Below the pieces are notes generated by a model. It worked only from the letters and a program-made list of their open reading frames with translations. It was not told where the DNA came from and made no database searches. 64,000 bases of DNA from Paenibacillus contaminans (lineage in GTDB: Bacteria > Bacillota > Bacilli > Paenibacillales > NBRC-103111): contig NZ_QMFB01000018.1 of the NCBI RefSeq assembly GCF_003285015.1, positions 62,001 to 126,000 on the forward strand. The letters are read 5' to 3'. The translations under genes and the position numbers were made by a program. Positions within the stretch are counted from its first letter, which is position 1, and the number at the start of each line of letters is the position of its first letter. Shown piece after piece: positions 17,930 through 27,281 of the stretch.

Positions 17930-18328
17930 CTAGCCGTTAAAAGAACCGGCCTCTACTACAGTCTCGACTAACTCGTCGATCGTCCCGAAGCACTTTCTGA
18001 CTTCAGGCACATGATAAAACGTGCTTGTCGTTTCAACATCGTTTACCTCTTCATTCGGCGAATAAAGATAAACTTTTTTGCCTCGGCCAAGCGCAATGCC
18101 CAGTTCGACGTGACTGCCTTTGCCTGCCGGCAGTATAACGACAACAAAATCGGCTTCGGTTACAGCCTGTATCTCCTGCCGGCCGATTTCCCCCAATTGC
18201 TCGATTGTAGATACCCCTTCATTACGGGTCCAATCATAAGTAAGCTGAAATCCTCTATTTATTAACTTTTCGCTGACATCTCTTACCGTTTGCATATTCC
18301 TAAAACTGGATGCGACATAAAATTTCAT
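17930..18328 (-). CDS. Nucleoside 2-deoxyribosyltransferase-like protein
   Basis: 132 aa from the ATG at 18328, 5 nt after GGAGG (18334-18338). The opening MKFYVASSFRNMQTVRDVSEKL and the later DFVVVILPAGKGSHVELGIALGRGKKVYLYSP fit the small Rossmann-like nucleoside 2-deoxyribosyltransferase fold, with Glu of the SHVELG segment as the expected nucleophile. It may act in nucleotide salvage or as an ADP-ribose/nucleoside sensor. It lies between small accessory genes on the same strand. Confidence 0.75.
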   Translation of the reverse strand: MKFYVASSFRNMQTVRDVSEKLINRGFQLTYDWTRNEGVSTIEQLGEIGRQEIQAVTEADFVVVILPAGKGSHVELGIALGRGKKVYLYSPNEEVNDVETTSTFYHVPEVRKCFGTIDELVETVVEAGSFNG

Positions 18329-18353
18329 TTTTTCCTCCGCACAGAAATAAGCG

Positions 18354-18830
18354 TTACCCGGCAATCTTCTTCACCGCAACATAAACATCGGTTTCGGACT
18401 GGTCGTTATCCGCTCCGAGGAACCTTTCGCCATACACTTCGAATCCGTCTTTCTTGTCGAGCTCATAACCTGAATTCGGCAGCCAAACGGTATGAATATA
18501 GTCGAATACGCCGCCCATCGATTCCAGCTTTCCTTTATGCGTTACGACTGCGTAATGAGCGGCCGGAACCGTTCGGACAACCATGCCTTCGGGCACTTCT
18601 TCTGCATGGTCTACAGGCGTACATGCCCAGTAAGAGAAAAACTCCTCGACATAATTGTCGCTGTATTCGCTGATTCCATATGTATCATGGCGACTGGTTC
18701 TGTGCTTGATTTCATTCAACCGCGGTATAAATCGTTCCCATAGCTGAGGGATCCGATCCTCGATCATTCGGGTGTCCACTTTCATTCCAACAACCGTAAA
18801 CGATTCTTTGAAAACAACTCTCGCTTCCAT
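18354..18830 (-). CDS. GyrI-like / AraC effector-binding-domain protein
   Basis: 158 aa. ATG at 18830 is favoured over the ATG two codons earlier because GGAGG would otherwise touch it. Features are VVFKESFTVVGMKVDT, EEFFSYWACTPV, VPEGMVVRTVPAAHYAVVTHKG and DYIHTVWLPNSGYELDKKDGFEVY, all typical of stand-alone GyrI-like small-molecule-binding domains. Such proteins bind hydrophobic drugs or modulate gyrase inhibition. No DNA-binding domain is present. Confidence 0.82.
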   Translation of the reverse strand: MEARVVFKESFTVVGMKVDTRMIEDRIPQLWERFIPRLNEIKHRTSRHDTYGISEYSDNYVEEFFSYWACTPVDHAEEVPEGMVVRTVPAAHYAVVTHKGKLESMGGVFDYIHTVWLPNSGYELDKKDGFEVYGERFLGADNDQSETDVYVAVKKIAG

Positions 18831-18916
18831 GGGCATCCTCCCTAATTAAAATATTGCATTACGTCATCTGCTCAGCATTAGCAAATCTATGTATACCGAA
18901 GCCGCTCCCCCTCCGA

Positions 18917-19567
18917 TTACTCGTTAATAATAAGCCCGAACAAATTGGCGAATATATAAGCTTGCTCGCGGGATATGATGCAGCCCTTTAAATTTTCCAC
19001 AAATACGCCTAGTCCATTGAATGAGCAATCGCTTAAATCAATTCCGTTCAGCTCCGTGCCTGAGAACTGGACCTGATCGATCGTACAGCGGGAGAACTCA
19101 AATTTTTGCAATTTGCAGTAGGAGAAATCCGCTTTGCTAAGAAAGCTGTCCTGAATGATAACTTGCTTTGTGTTGGCAAATCTGAATGCCGCATAATCGG
19201 CTAAACAATTATCAAATAAAATATTTCTTAGCGTTGTACCGGATAAATTAATGCCGATCATTTTGCAATCTTTGAATTCCGTTCTATGGATAACGGCGTC
19301 GCTAAAATCTACATTCGACAGATCGCATTTTTCGAATATCACATCCGTTAGTTCGGCGCTTGTAAATGCCGTTTCCGTAAACGTTACATTTCTGAAAATG
19401 ATTTTATCGAAAATAACTTTATTCGCCTTACTATTTTCGATCTCACAGTCCTGAATCATTTCCATTTCCAAAAAATCATTGGATTGAATGTCTTGCCGCA
19501 TCGTTACAGGCAGCTCGCTTGGAATTCTCGGGGTTTCTATTTTCATCATTTTTTTCTTCTTATTCAT
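18917..19567 (-). CDS. Pentapeptide-repeat protein
   Basis: 216 aa from the ATG at 19567 with AAGGGG upstream; longer in-frame starts lack a site. After a basic N-terminus (NKKKKMMKIETPR) the protein is a run of A(D/N)Lxx-like pentapeptides (LTDVIFEKCDLSNVDFSDAV, NLSGTTLRNILFDNCLADYA), predicting a quadrilateral beta-helix. Some members of this fold protect gyrase from quinolones, but many have no known role. It may be a partner of the GyrI-like protein next to it or of the XRE-pentapeptide fusion 1.6 kb away; inference only. Confidence 0.82.
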   Translation of the reverse strand: MNKKKKMMKIETPRIPSELPVTMRQDIQSNDFLEMEMIQDCEIENSKANKVIFDKIIFRNVTFTETAFTSAELTDVIFEKCDLSNVDFSDAVIHRTEFKDCKMIGINLSGTTLRNILFDNCLADYAAFRFANTKQVIIQDSFLSKADFSYCKLQKFEFSRCTIDQVQFSGTELNGIDLSDCSFNGLGVFVENLKGCIISREQAYIFANLFGLIINE

Positions 19568-19750
19568 CTGCGTAATCCCCTTATTGTTGCTGGTCCTATG
19601 ATTGGGAAAAGGAGCCGCTTCACGTATCGCTCTTTGTTTGCATCCTATTTCGACAATCTCGACAAGGAATCTCCTAGACAATTCCATTTGCTACCACTAT
19701 TCTAGAACATGCGTTCGTAATTTGCAATCATATTTTTAACAACCGGTTCA

Positions 19751-21115
19751 TCACTTGGCTTTCATTTTGGACAGCTCCTTACGCAGTGCCTCCCCCAACT
19801 GAATAATGCCTGATTCGATATCGGTTTCCTTAACTTTGCTGGCATTTAACTTTAGCAGATGGTTCTGCATATACCCGGGCAAATAATGCCTGTCCATCGG
19901 CTCAAGCCATATCTTTTGCTTTTTTAACCGGCTGATTACACCGGGAATCGATACACGCTCATCCAGCACTAAGTGAGTATGTATGCTCGGATTTTTGATG
20001 GAGCGATACGTGAACGCCCCGCCGCTGTTCAGCGCTTCTTGTTTCAGCACGTCGTCCAGCTTCCTGGCTCTGCGGGCGTAGGACTCCTGCAGCTTTTCTT
20101 TATGCCGCGCAAACATGCCGCTTTTTATATAAATTTCCAGCGCTCCTTGCGAGAGCATAGAGCTGTCGATATCGATCGAACGTTTATAGCGGGTAAACAT
20201 CTCCACCATTGCTTCCGGCAGAACGGCTGCACCTATGCGAAGCCCCGGAAAAACGATTTTGGAATAGCTTTTCAAATAAATAACACGGGAATCAAGGTCA
20301 TAGGCGTACAAAGGGTCGGCTTTACTGTTCTGCTCCCAATCGGCCATATAGTCGTCCTCGACCAAATACACGTCGTATTTGCGGGCAAGCTCTACCATTT
20401 CTTTTTTTTGCCGTTCCGTATAAGAAGTGCCTAAAGGAGGATGGAACCGGGGAATCGTATAAAAAAATTTAATGTCTTTCGTTTTAAAAAGATGCTCCAA
20501 ACGATCCATATCCACCCCGTCGGCTGTCCGGTAAATACCCTCGACCGGCACTTGGTGGAGCAACAGATGATCGATGAATAAATGATAGCCCGGTTGCTCG
20601 ATCAATACGGTTTTCTTGCCGTTCGGAAAAGGCATCGACGTCAGGAGCGCCAGCGCCAGCTGCACACCCGAGGTTATGACGATATTCCTCTCCTGGGCGA
20701 ACACTTGGGAGTAAGCAAGCTCCTTGCGTATGACGCTCAGCAGGGAAGGCAGCCCCTTCGTCGTGCCGTAAATGAAAAGATCGTTTTTATACATATCGAT
20801 GGCCTTGTTGATACAATGCTGGAAATCCAAATACGGGAACAGCTCCGGATCAGGCGACGACGCGGCAAAATCAATGGAACAGCGTCCCTGCACCTCCCGT
20901 TTGTCAGCCGTCTGAACTACATAGTAGCCGCTTTTGGGAACGGAATATATCATATGCCGTCTTTCCAATTCTTCCAAAGCCGCAAGCACCGTGCTTTTGC
21001 TGTAACGATATCGTTCCGCTAATTCACGGATCGAAGGAAGCTTGCTTCCTTGCTTAAACGTGCTGTTTTGTATGCCGGCCTCCAGTTCGTTAAACAGGTG
21101 CATATATTTATGCAA
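19751..21115 (-). CDS. MocR-type regulator: GntR helix-turn-helix fused to aminotransferase
   Basis: 454 aa from a TTG at 21115, 8 nt after GAGGAG (21124-21129); a GTG at 21124 overlaps that site. Residues about 10-75 are a GntR winged helix (QGSKLPSIRELAERYRYSKS). About 120-440 form a type-I PLP aminotransferase fold with VEDDYMADWEQ and the PLP lysine in YLKSYSKIVFPGLRIG. MocR proteins sense an amine or PLP and control a neighbouring gene; here the divergent EamA transporter (21251) is the obvious target. Confidence 0.9.
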   Translation of the reverse strand: MHKYMHLFNELEAGIQNSTFKQGSKLPSIRELAERYRYSKSTVLAALEELERRHMIYSVPKSGYYVVQTADKREVQGRCSIDFAASSPDPELFPYLDFQHCINKAIDMYKNDLFIYGTTKGLPSLLSVIRKELAYSQVFAQERNIVITSGVQLALALLTSMPFPNGKKTVLIEQPGYHLFIDHLLLHQVPVEGIYRTADGVDMDRLEHLFKTKDIKFFYTIPRFHPPLGTSYTERQKKEMVELARKYDVYLVEDDYMADWEQNSKADPLYAYDLDSRVIYLKSYSKIVFPGLRIGAAVLPEAMVEMFTRYKRSIDIDSSMLSQGALEIYIKSGMFARHKEKLQESYARRARKLDDVLKQEALNSGGAFTYRSIKNPSIHTHLVLDERVSIPGVISRLKKQKIWLEPMDRHYLPGYMQNHLLKLNASKVKETDIESGIIQLGEALRKELSKMKAK

Positions 21116-21139
21116 AAAAACCACTCCTCAAATCATCTG

Positions 21140-21174
21140 TACCGGTATAGTTCGCTTTTTTAGATATTGTAGCA
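21140..21174. promoter_or_regulatory. Divergent control region of the MocR and EamA genes
   Basis: On the minus strand TGCTACAAT (21166-21174) is an extended -10 for the MocR gene. Just inside its transcript lies the palindrome TACCGGTA (21140-21147), a candidate operator. The intergenic region is 135 bp. Confidence 0.35.
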
Positions 21175-21250
21175 TAGCCGTCCAGCCCTTACTATTAGGG
21201 GAAATCGTCGACGATACAGGCTGAAGCAAGAAAATAGAGGAGGTTTTTTT

Positions 21251-22213
21251 ATGAATAACCGGCAAACGGGACGCGCATATACGGCCGCAATTTCGTATGC
21301 TTTCATAATCGGGTTCTCATTTATGTTTGTGAAGCTGGCGCTCGAGGTTTCCCACCCGCTCGATACGCTGGCGCATCGCTTTACGATTTCGCTTGGCGCC
21401 GCTGCCGTCGCGCTTGTGATCGCCCGCCGCCGTATTCGCTTTGACAGGAAAGGACTGCTGTCGATCGTACCGCTGGCTTTATTTTACCCGTTTCTGTTCT
21501 TCACCCTGCAAACCTTCGGACTTGTGTATACGACATCCGCAGAGGCAGGCATTATTCACGCTCTAGTCCCGATTTTTACTATGCTGATGGCGTCCTTCTT
21601 CTTGAACGAACATTCGACCTTGCTCCAGAAGCTGTTCACATTGCTGACGGTTGCCGGCGTCGTGATCATCTTCGTCCTGAAAGGCGTTCAATGGAATGGA
21701 TCGAGTATGGTCGGCATTGTGCTTATTCTGTTATCGGCGCTGTCTTCGGCCGCTTATAGCGTACTCGCCCGCAAATTAACGCAAAAGCATCATCTGCTGG
21801 ATATCACCTTCATGATGTCTTTGATCGGCTTTGTATCGTTTAATCTTATATCCATCGCTCGTCACACGGCTCAAGGAACGCTGATGCACTATTTTGACCC
21901 TTTTGCTTCTCCGGCGTTTATTTGGGCGATGGTGTATCTTGGCATCTTTTCGTCCCTCGGCACCTCGTTGCTGTCCAATTACGCCCTATCGCAAATCGAA
22001 GCTTCAAGAATGAGCATTTTCAACAATGTAGGGACGATCGTTACGATATTCGGCGGCGTTATTTTCTTGAACGAGCAGCTGGCTTACTACCATCTGATCG
22101 GAGCGTCTATGGTCATTGCGGGGGTAGTCGGAATAGCGTTTGCCAAAAGACGGAAAGGCATTGTCAGAGCAAGCGGCTCCAAGCCTGCTTCTGCGGCGGA
22201 CAGGATAGGATGA
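21251..22213 (+). CDS. EamA/DMT-superfamily transporter
   Basis: 320 aa; ATG preceded by GAGGAGG at 7 nt. About ten hydrophobic segments form two EamA repeats (for example AISYAFIIGFSFMFVKLAL, AAAVALVIARRRIRF, GVVIIFVLKGV, TLVSIFGG-like region near residue 260), with a basic C-terminus. The family exports amino acids, metabolites or drugs across the cytoplasmic membrane. Control by the divergent MocR-type regulator suggests an amine or amino-acid-like substrate. Confidence 0.88.
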   Translation: MNNRQTGRAYTAAISYAFIIGFSFMFVKLALEVSHPLDTLAHRFTISLGAAAVALVIARRRIRFDRKGLLSIVPLALFYPFLFFTLQTFGLVYTTSAEAGIIHALVPIFTMLMASFFLNEHSTLLQKLFTLLTVAGVVIIFVLKGVQWNGSSMVGIVLILLSALSSAAYSVLARKLTQKHHLLDITFMMSLIGFVSFNLISIARHTAQGTLMHYFDPFASPAFIWAMVYLGIFSSLGTSLLSNYALSQIEASRMSIFNNVGTIVTIFGGVIFLNEQLAYYHLIGASMVIAGVVGIAFAKRRKGIVRASGSKPASAADRIG

Positions 22214-22315
22214 AGTTTAGACGAAGCAAGGATAAACGGCTTCGCCGTCCTTTAAGGACAAGGCGCGTTTACCGGGGAATGGAACAATCAGCGGAGGATA
22301 TACTTTCTGACATTT

Positions 22316-22356
22316 CGAAAAAGACCGGAATGCGGCGTTATGCCCATCCCGGCCTT
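22316..22356 (-). terminator. Intrinsic terminator of the 22-26 kb sugar transporter operon
   Basis: Arms 22321-22332 and 22345-22356 pair (two G-U pairs); on the minus strand the hairpin is followed by TTTTT. It sits 11 bp past the stop at 22367 and can also serve the convergent EamA gene. Confidence 0.8.
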
Positions 22357-22366
22357 GCCTCCGATC

Positions 22367-23896
22367 TTATTTTACAATCCCCAATTCCTTCAACTGCTTT
22401 TCCGCCGAGTCCGTCATCAACTTGTACTTAAACGTTTCGTCCAGTCTTTTCAGGAAATCGCCGTATTCTCCGAGCGGACGCTTGCCGTACGCGAATTTCG
22501 CCATTTCCTCTTCCATGAAGCGATAGGAGTCCGCCGGGTTGTATCCGTCCGGAAGATCCAGGAATCCGTTATATACTTCAATGCGGGGCGTTTTGGCGGA
22601 AAACTCGATGGCTTCTTTCGGATAGCCGGATGCTAAGTATTCCATTTCTTCCCTGCCCAGCAGCTGATACATGAACACGACCTCTTTCGCCCGCAGTTCG
22701 GTCCGGACGATTTTGCCGTTCTCCCTGTTCCAGTGCCGCCCTTCTTCGCCATGGGCGACAAGCGAGTTCCCTTCCGGGCTGGCGACGTAATTCAGCAGAT
22801 CGAACAAGCGCTGCAGCTTGACCGGATCTTTCTCGATCGCTTTCGGAATCGCATGCAAGCCCGGAGCTATGCCGACATCCCACACGCCGGCAAATTGTCC
22901 TCCCGCTCCCTTCAAAGCTGGCATCTGCACCCACTCGGCATCCGGGTTGACCGCCTTGTATTCGTCGACGGACGCTTTCAGCGTCATGCGCGGAAAGCCG
23001 TTCCAGATCATGCCGGCTTTCCCTTGGAACGCTTTTTTCTCATGCTGGGTGCCCGTATTGGACAGAAGATCCGGATCGATCACGCCGGCCTTGATCATGT
23101 CGTTGACGAACTGCAAAGCGTCTTTCATGGCGGGATCGTGGAACGAATTCGTCAGCTTGCCGTTTTTCATATAGAAGGTGTCGAGATCCCCCACGCCGAA
23201 TGCGCTGAAAATCGGGGACAAGGAGTTGAGGCCGGTTCCCGTAAATCCGTACGTATCTTTCTTGCCGTTGCCGTCCGGATCGCCTTCCGTAAACGCTTTG
23301 GCCACATTGAAAAATTCCTCCGGCGTCGTAGGCATGCTCAACTTCAATTTGTCCAGCCAATCCTTGCGAATCCACACATTAAAGTAAGGAATGGACGCTT
23401 TCTTCGGCAGCGCATATATTTTTCCGTCAACGGTGCCTTTCTTCAAGGCGTCTTCGCCGATAAACTTCCTCGCTTGCTCCAGCTTGCCCATATACGGCGT
23501 CAAATCGAGCAGAAGCCCTTTCCGGGCATATTCCTGCATCTGCACGCGGCCGATGTTGATCAAGTCCGGGTAATCGCCGCCGGCCATGCGAAGGTTTAAC
23601 TGGTTGGCTGCGTCCCCGCTATACAGCGTCAGCTGGATATCCGTATTCAATTTCTCGTCTAGCTTTAATTTGATCCGATCATTGGCGCCTTCCGGAAGCT
23701 TCGAGCCGGCTCCGTCGGTCATAATCTCCAGCTTGACCTTCTCCGCCGGCTTCACCGGGCTCGCGCTGCCGGCAGACGGCTGCACGCTGCCGCCGCTGGC
23801 ACCCGAGCCGCCTCCGCTGCCTCCACAGCCGGCCAATACGGTGCCGATCGATAATACTGCGATTAATAAAGATGAAGCCGCTTTCTTCTTGATCAT
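22367..23896 (-). CDS. Sugar ABC transporter substrate-binding lipoprotein (family 1, LplA-like)
   Basis: 509 aa from the ATG at 23896 behind AGGGGAG. The signal peptide ends in a lipobox, SIGTVLAGC, followed by a Gly/Ser-rich tether. The mature part has the family-1 binding fold (DYPDLINIGRVQMQEYARKG, GLLLDLTPYMGKLEQ, DGKIYALPKKASIPYFNVWI, WIRKDWLDKLKLSMPTTPEE). It would capture an oligosaccharide at the outer membrane face and deliver it to the permeases encoded just upstream. No ATPase gene is present, as is usual for this class, which borrows a shared MsmX-type ATPase. Confidence 0.9.
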   Translation of the reverse strand: MIKKKAASSLLIAVLSIGTVLAGCGGSGGGSGASGGSVQPSAGSASPVKPAEKVKLEIMTDGAGSKLPEGANDRIKLKLDEKLNTDIQLTLYSGDAANQLNLRMAGGDYPDLINIGRVQMQEYARKGLLLDLTPYMGKLEQARKFIGEDALKKGTVDGKIYALPKKASIPYFNVWIRKDWLDKLKLSMPTTPEEFFNVAKAFTEGDPDGNGKKDTYGFTGTGLNSLSPIFSAFGVGDLDTFYMKNGKLTNSFHDPAMKDALQFVNDMIKAGVIDPDLLSNTGTQHEKKAFQGKAGMIWNGFPRMTLKASVDEYKAVNPDAEWVQMPALKGAGGQFAGVWDVGIAPGLHAIPKAIEKDPVKLQRLFDLLNYVASPEGNSLVAHGEEGRHWNRENGKIVRTELRAKEVVFMYQLLGREEMEYLASGYPKEAIEFSAKTPRIEVYNGFLDLPDGYNPADSYRFMEEEMAKFAYGKRPLGEYGDFLKRLDETFKYKLMTDSAEKQLKELGIVK

Positions 23897-23910
23897 GGAC
23901 GATCTCCCCT

Positions 23911-24771
23911 TCAGCCTTTGATAGAGCCAATAAGCATACCCTTTGTAAAATGCTTCTGTATGAACGGATAAACGACGATAATCGGCGCGCACGCCACGAT
24001 AACCGCAGCCATTTGGACGGACTCGGAAGGAACCGGCGTGTCCACGTTTTCAATCGGATTTTGGGCCATGGTCAGGAAGTCGCGCACGATGACTTGAATC
24101 GGGTAAAGCTCCCGGTTCGTGATGAACATGATCGCTTGAAAAAATTCGTTCCAATGTCCCACGGCGTAAAAAAGTCCGATCGTCAGCATAACCGGCACCG
24201 ACAGAGGCAGCACGATTTGCAGCAAAATCCGCAATTCCTTCGCACCGTCGATCCGTACGGAATCGAACAATTCTTCCGGCAAATTTTCGAAAAAGCTCTT
24301 CATGATCAAAATATTAAACGCCCCGACCGCCCCCGGAATAATCATCGCCCACACCGAATTCAGCAGCCCCGTCGCTTTCACCGTTAAATAGAGCGGAATC
24401 AGGCCGCCGCTGAAGAGCAGGGTTATGAGAATGATCAGCAGGAAAAAACTGCGTCCCGGCAGCGTTTTCCGGCTAAGCGGATACGCCATGAGGGTGGTGA
24501 GGGCCATGTTGACGGCCGTTCCGATAACCGTAATAAACACCGTGACCAAAAACGCGCGTGGAATCGCTTGGTCTCCCAGCAGCTCCCTGTAGGCGACGAA
24601 CGTAACGTTCTTCGGAAAGACGATAAAGCCCCCATTTTTCAACACTTCGCTCATCGGCGTGACGGATACGGAGAGGACGAAGAAAAGCGGGAATAAAACC
24701 GCCAATCCGACGAGCACCAAAATCGAGTACACGACGGCATCGAATATTTTGTCTTCGATCCCTTTTACCAA
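23911..24771 (-). CDS. Sugar ABC transporter permease (LplC/YtcP type)
   Basis: 286 aa from a TTG at 24771, with GGGGGGAAGG just before it; an ATG at 24786 lacks a site. Six membrane segments, and the EAA-like loop ENLPEELFDSVRIDGAKELRIL that contacts the ATPase. The C-terminal HFTKGMLIGSIKG is the hallmark ending of this permease group. It overlaps the end of the other permease gene by a few bases, so the two are translationally coupled. Confidence 0.9.
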   Translation of the reverse strand: MVKGIEDKIFDAVVYSILVLVGLAVLFPLFFVLSVSVTPMSEVLKNGGFIVFPKNVTFVAYRELLGDQAIPRAFLVTVFITVIGTAVNMALTTLMAYPLSRKTLPGRSFFLLIILITLLFSGGLIPLYLTVKATGLLNSVWAMIIPGAVGAFNILIMKSFFENLPEELFDSVRIDGAKELRILLQIVLPLSVPVMLTIGLFYAVGHWNEFFQAIMFITNRELYPIQVIVRDFLTMAQNPIENVDTPVPSESVQMAAVIVACAPIIVVYPFIQKHFTKGMLIGSIKG

Positions 24772-25688
24772 ATGCCTTCCCCCCATTTCTTCGCAATCCG
24801 GTTCGCGCCGAGAATGAGGATGAGGCCGATCACCGATTTAAACAACCCGACCGCCGACGCCAAGCTGAAATTCATCTGTTGCAGACCGGTGCGGAACACC
24901 CAGGTATCGATAATATCGGCCACCGGATACACCTGGATATTGTACAGGATATAAATTTGATCGAAGCCGGCATCGAGCATATGGCCGAGTCTCAAGATCA
25001 ACAGCAGCACGATTACGTTGCGGATGCCGGGGATCGTAATATGCCAAATCATGCGCAGCCTGCTCGCCCCGTCTACCCGGGCCGCCTCGTAAAGCGTCGG
25101 ATCGACTCCCGTCATCGCCGCCAAATAAATGATTGCGCCCCATCCGGCATTTTGCCAAATGTCCGAGCCGACGAGTATGCTGCGAAACCAATCCGTCGAC
25201 TGCAGGAACGGGACCGAATTCCCTCCCCAATCGACAAGCAAGCGATTCAAAAGCCCCGTCGACTGAGAAAGAAAAGCGAGCAATATGCCGTAAATAATGA
25301 CCCACGAAAGAAAATGGGGCATGTAGCTGAGCGTCTGGATCAAGTTCCGAAACCATGTCGAGCGGCATTCGTTGAGCATCAGCGCCATCACGATCGGCGG
25401 CAGTGTGCCGAAAATCAGCTTATAAAAGCTGATCAAAAACGTATTGAGCAGCAGTTCGGAAAAATAAGGGGAATCGTAAAACAGTTTAAAATGCTTATAC
25501 CATGGATCGGCCCACGGACTTGCCCATATCCCCCCAAACAAATCGAAATCCTTGAAAGCGATTACAGCCCCATACATCGGAGCATACCTATAAACCGCAA
25601 ACCACAACAGCCCCGGCAATAGCATGAAATAAAACACCCGATGACGCCAAACTTTTTTTGCGCTTCTTGCCATTGCATGGCCTTGCAC
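24765..25688 (-). CDS. Sugar ABC transporter permease (LplB type)
   Basis: 307 aa, GTG at 25688 behind AGGAGGTG. The N-terminus has the characteristic FYFMLLPGLLWFAVYRYAPM and GAVIAFKDFD; the ATPase-contact loop is DPTLYEAARVDGASRLRMIWHITIPG. First gene of a permease-permease-lipoprotein operon and the gene directly behind the 43-bp element at 25752-25794, suggesting control by the neighbouring two-component system. Confidence 0.9.
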   Translation of the reverse strand: MQGHAMARSAKKVWRHRVFYFMLLPGLLWFAVYRYAPMYGAVIAFKDFDLFGGIWASPWADPWYKHFKLFYDSPYFSELLLNTFLISFYKLIFGTLPPIVMALMLNECRSTWFRNLIQTLSYMPHFLSWVIIYGILLAFLSQSTGLLNRLLVDWGGNSVPFLQSTDWFRSILVGSDIWQNAGWGAIIYLAAMTGVDPTLYEAARVDGASRLRMIWHITIPGIRNVIVLLLILRLGHMLDAGFDQIYILYNIQVYPVADIIDTWVFRTGLQQMNFSLASAVGLFKSVIGLILILGANRIAKKWGEGIW

Positions 25689-25724
25689 GTCTTCACCTCC
25701 TGTTGTCCGATTGCTTACAAGTAA

Positions 25725-25794
25725 AGTGTAGCACGGAGGCGAAGCGTATTTGATTCACATCGGTTTGATCTTTATAGAACAAAATCATGTACTT
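25725..25794 (-). promoter_or_regulatory. Promoter with 43-bp activator element for the sugar transporter operon
   Basis: On the minus strand a -10 box TACACT (25725-25730) lies 21 bp downstream of a 43-bp element (25752-25794; begins AAGTACATGATTTTGTT, ends CGATGTGAATC). The same element, 33 of 43 bases identical and with the same 21-bp gap to TACAGT, lies at 33265-33334 before the DUF4091 gene. The element abuts a poor -35, as for an activator-dependent promoter. It overlaps the 3' end of the response regulator gene. Confidence 0.65.
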
Positions 25795-27281
25795 CCGCTT
25801 CCGCTGTCGTTCCCTTTGGCCTGCCGGTACATGTTCGGCGTCATGTCGGCGAATCGCTTGAATATTTTGATAAAGTAATTGTCGTTGACGAAGCCGACGC
25901 GTTTGCCGACCTCATGGACGGTCATTCCCGAATGGTCCAAAAAATGTTTGGCTTTCTCGATTCTTACGCCATGCAAGTAATCGATGAAATTCCAGCCCGT
26001 TTTTTTCTTAAAAAGGCTGCTTAAATAATGCTCCTCCAGCGCCACGAAGCGGGCCATCGATTTCAAAGTAATCGGCTCGCCGTATTGCTCGTGAATATAG
26101 TCCAATATTTTGTTGATTTCGCCGTGATCGGTAAACGAATCCTTTCCTCTTTTGCCGCCGCCCATTCCGCTCCTCAATCTGGCAAGCAGCTTATTCTTAA
26201 GCTCTTGGTGACTGGTGCACATGGAAAGATCGCAGGGGACGGCGGTCGCGTAAGGGGATATCCGGAACAGCAGCTTATCGAACTGATTCGCCGCATGTTT
26301 GACTCTATATATCGGAAATGCGTCCTGCTCCATACGATTCCAGATTTCTTCCAGCAAAGCCTCGCATTCCTTAAGCTTCGCCTGCTCGAAATATTGGATC
26401 AAAGTGCGCTCGATTTTCCATGACAACATATGCTCGCTTCCGCAGTCTCGCAGCCCGCGATCGACGTAGTACACCTGTTTTTCCCCGTTGTACCAGCATT
26501 CGTCCAATTTCCAAAGCACGCTTTTCCAAGCTTCGAATAAGCGCTCCCTCGGAACGGATACGCAGATAACAAGCGGAAACGACGACGTCCGGCCTTGAAG
26601 CGGCCTTGCTTTCGGTTCGGTCCGGCTCCAGTAAAATAAAGTCGTTATGCCCATCGCGGAAAACCGGTGGACGATGGCATGGGTGTCCCGCTCCGTCAAC
26701 TGCAATGCCGAAAACTCGTTAACCGTAAAAGGCTCGTTTCCGTTCAACGCGGAACAAACCGTTACATACGGCGGCATCGCCTCCATATACTTGCCGTACG
26801 GTTCGGCTGCCGGCTCTTGCTTGACATCCGTCAGCCTCTCCCACATAGCCGCATACAACGGCTGAACCTCGACGAGCGTGCGCAGCGAGGTCTGTCCGGC
26901 CAACCGCCGCAATTCGGCATCGACTTTCCCCAACATATTCCGCAGCGCCTCGGTATTCATCGACAGCTTCAGCATGTAATCGAAGGCTCCGTTCTGCAGC
27001 GCGAGCCGGGCGTATTCGAATTCGTTCATGCACGTCAGCATCACAAACAAACCGGTCATGTCCGATTCCTTTGTTTTCTTGAGCAGATCGATTCCGTTCA
27101 TAATCGGCATGACAATATCGCAAATGACAAGATCCGGTCTGTGCTCCTTGATAAAAGCGAGCGCCGTCTCTCCGTTGCTCGCCTCGCCGATTACGGTAAA
27201 CCCGCTTTCTTCCCAACAGCCGTTTTTTCTTAATGATTTTCTGACATGAGCCTCGTCTTCAACGATCAGAATCGTCCACAT
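25785..27281 (-). CDS. Two-component response regulator with AraC output domain (YesN-like)
   Basis: 498 aa from the ATG at 27281 behind GGAGGGTG. Residues 1-125 are a receiver domain with acidic VEDE pocket and phospho-acceptor Asp55 in LVICDIVMPIMNG. The last about 100 residues are an AraC double helix-turn-helix (ITLKSMARFVALEEHYLSSLF; MTVHEVGKRVGFVNDNYFIKIF). It overlaps the end of the kinase gene by 23 nt. It is expected to bind upstream of the permease operon, which starts 97 bp beyond its stop. Confidence 0.92.
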   Translation of the reverse strand: MWTILIVEDEAHVRKSLRKNGCWEESGFTVIGEASNGETALAFIKEHRPDLVICDIVMPIMNGIDLLKKTKESDMTGLFVMLTCMNEFEYARLALQNGAFDYMLKLSMNTEALRNMLGKVDAELRRLAGQTSLRTLVEVQPLYAAMWERLTDVKQEPAAEPYGKYMEAMPPYVTVCSALNGNEPFTVNEFSALQLTERDTHAIVHRFSAMGITTLFYWSRTEPKARPLQGRTSSFPLVICVSVPRERLFEAWKSVLWKLDECWYNGEKQVYYVDRGLRDCGSEHMLSWKIERTLIQYFEQAKLKECEALLEEIWNRMEQDAFPIYRVKHAANQFDKLLFRISPYATAVPCDLSMCTSHQELKNKLLARLRSGMGGGKRGKDSFTDHGEINKILDYIHEQYGEPITLKSMARFVALEEHYLSSLFKKKTGWNFIDYLHGVRIEKAKHFLDHSGMTVHEVGKRVGFVNDNYFIKIFKRFADMTPNMYRQAKGNDSGSGST

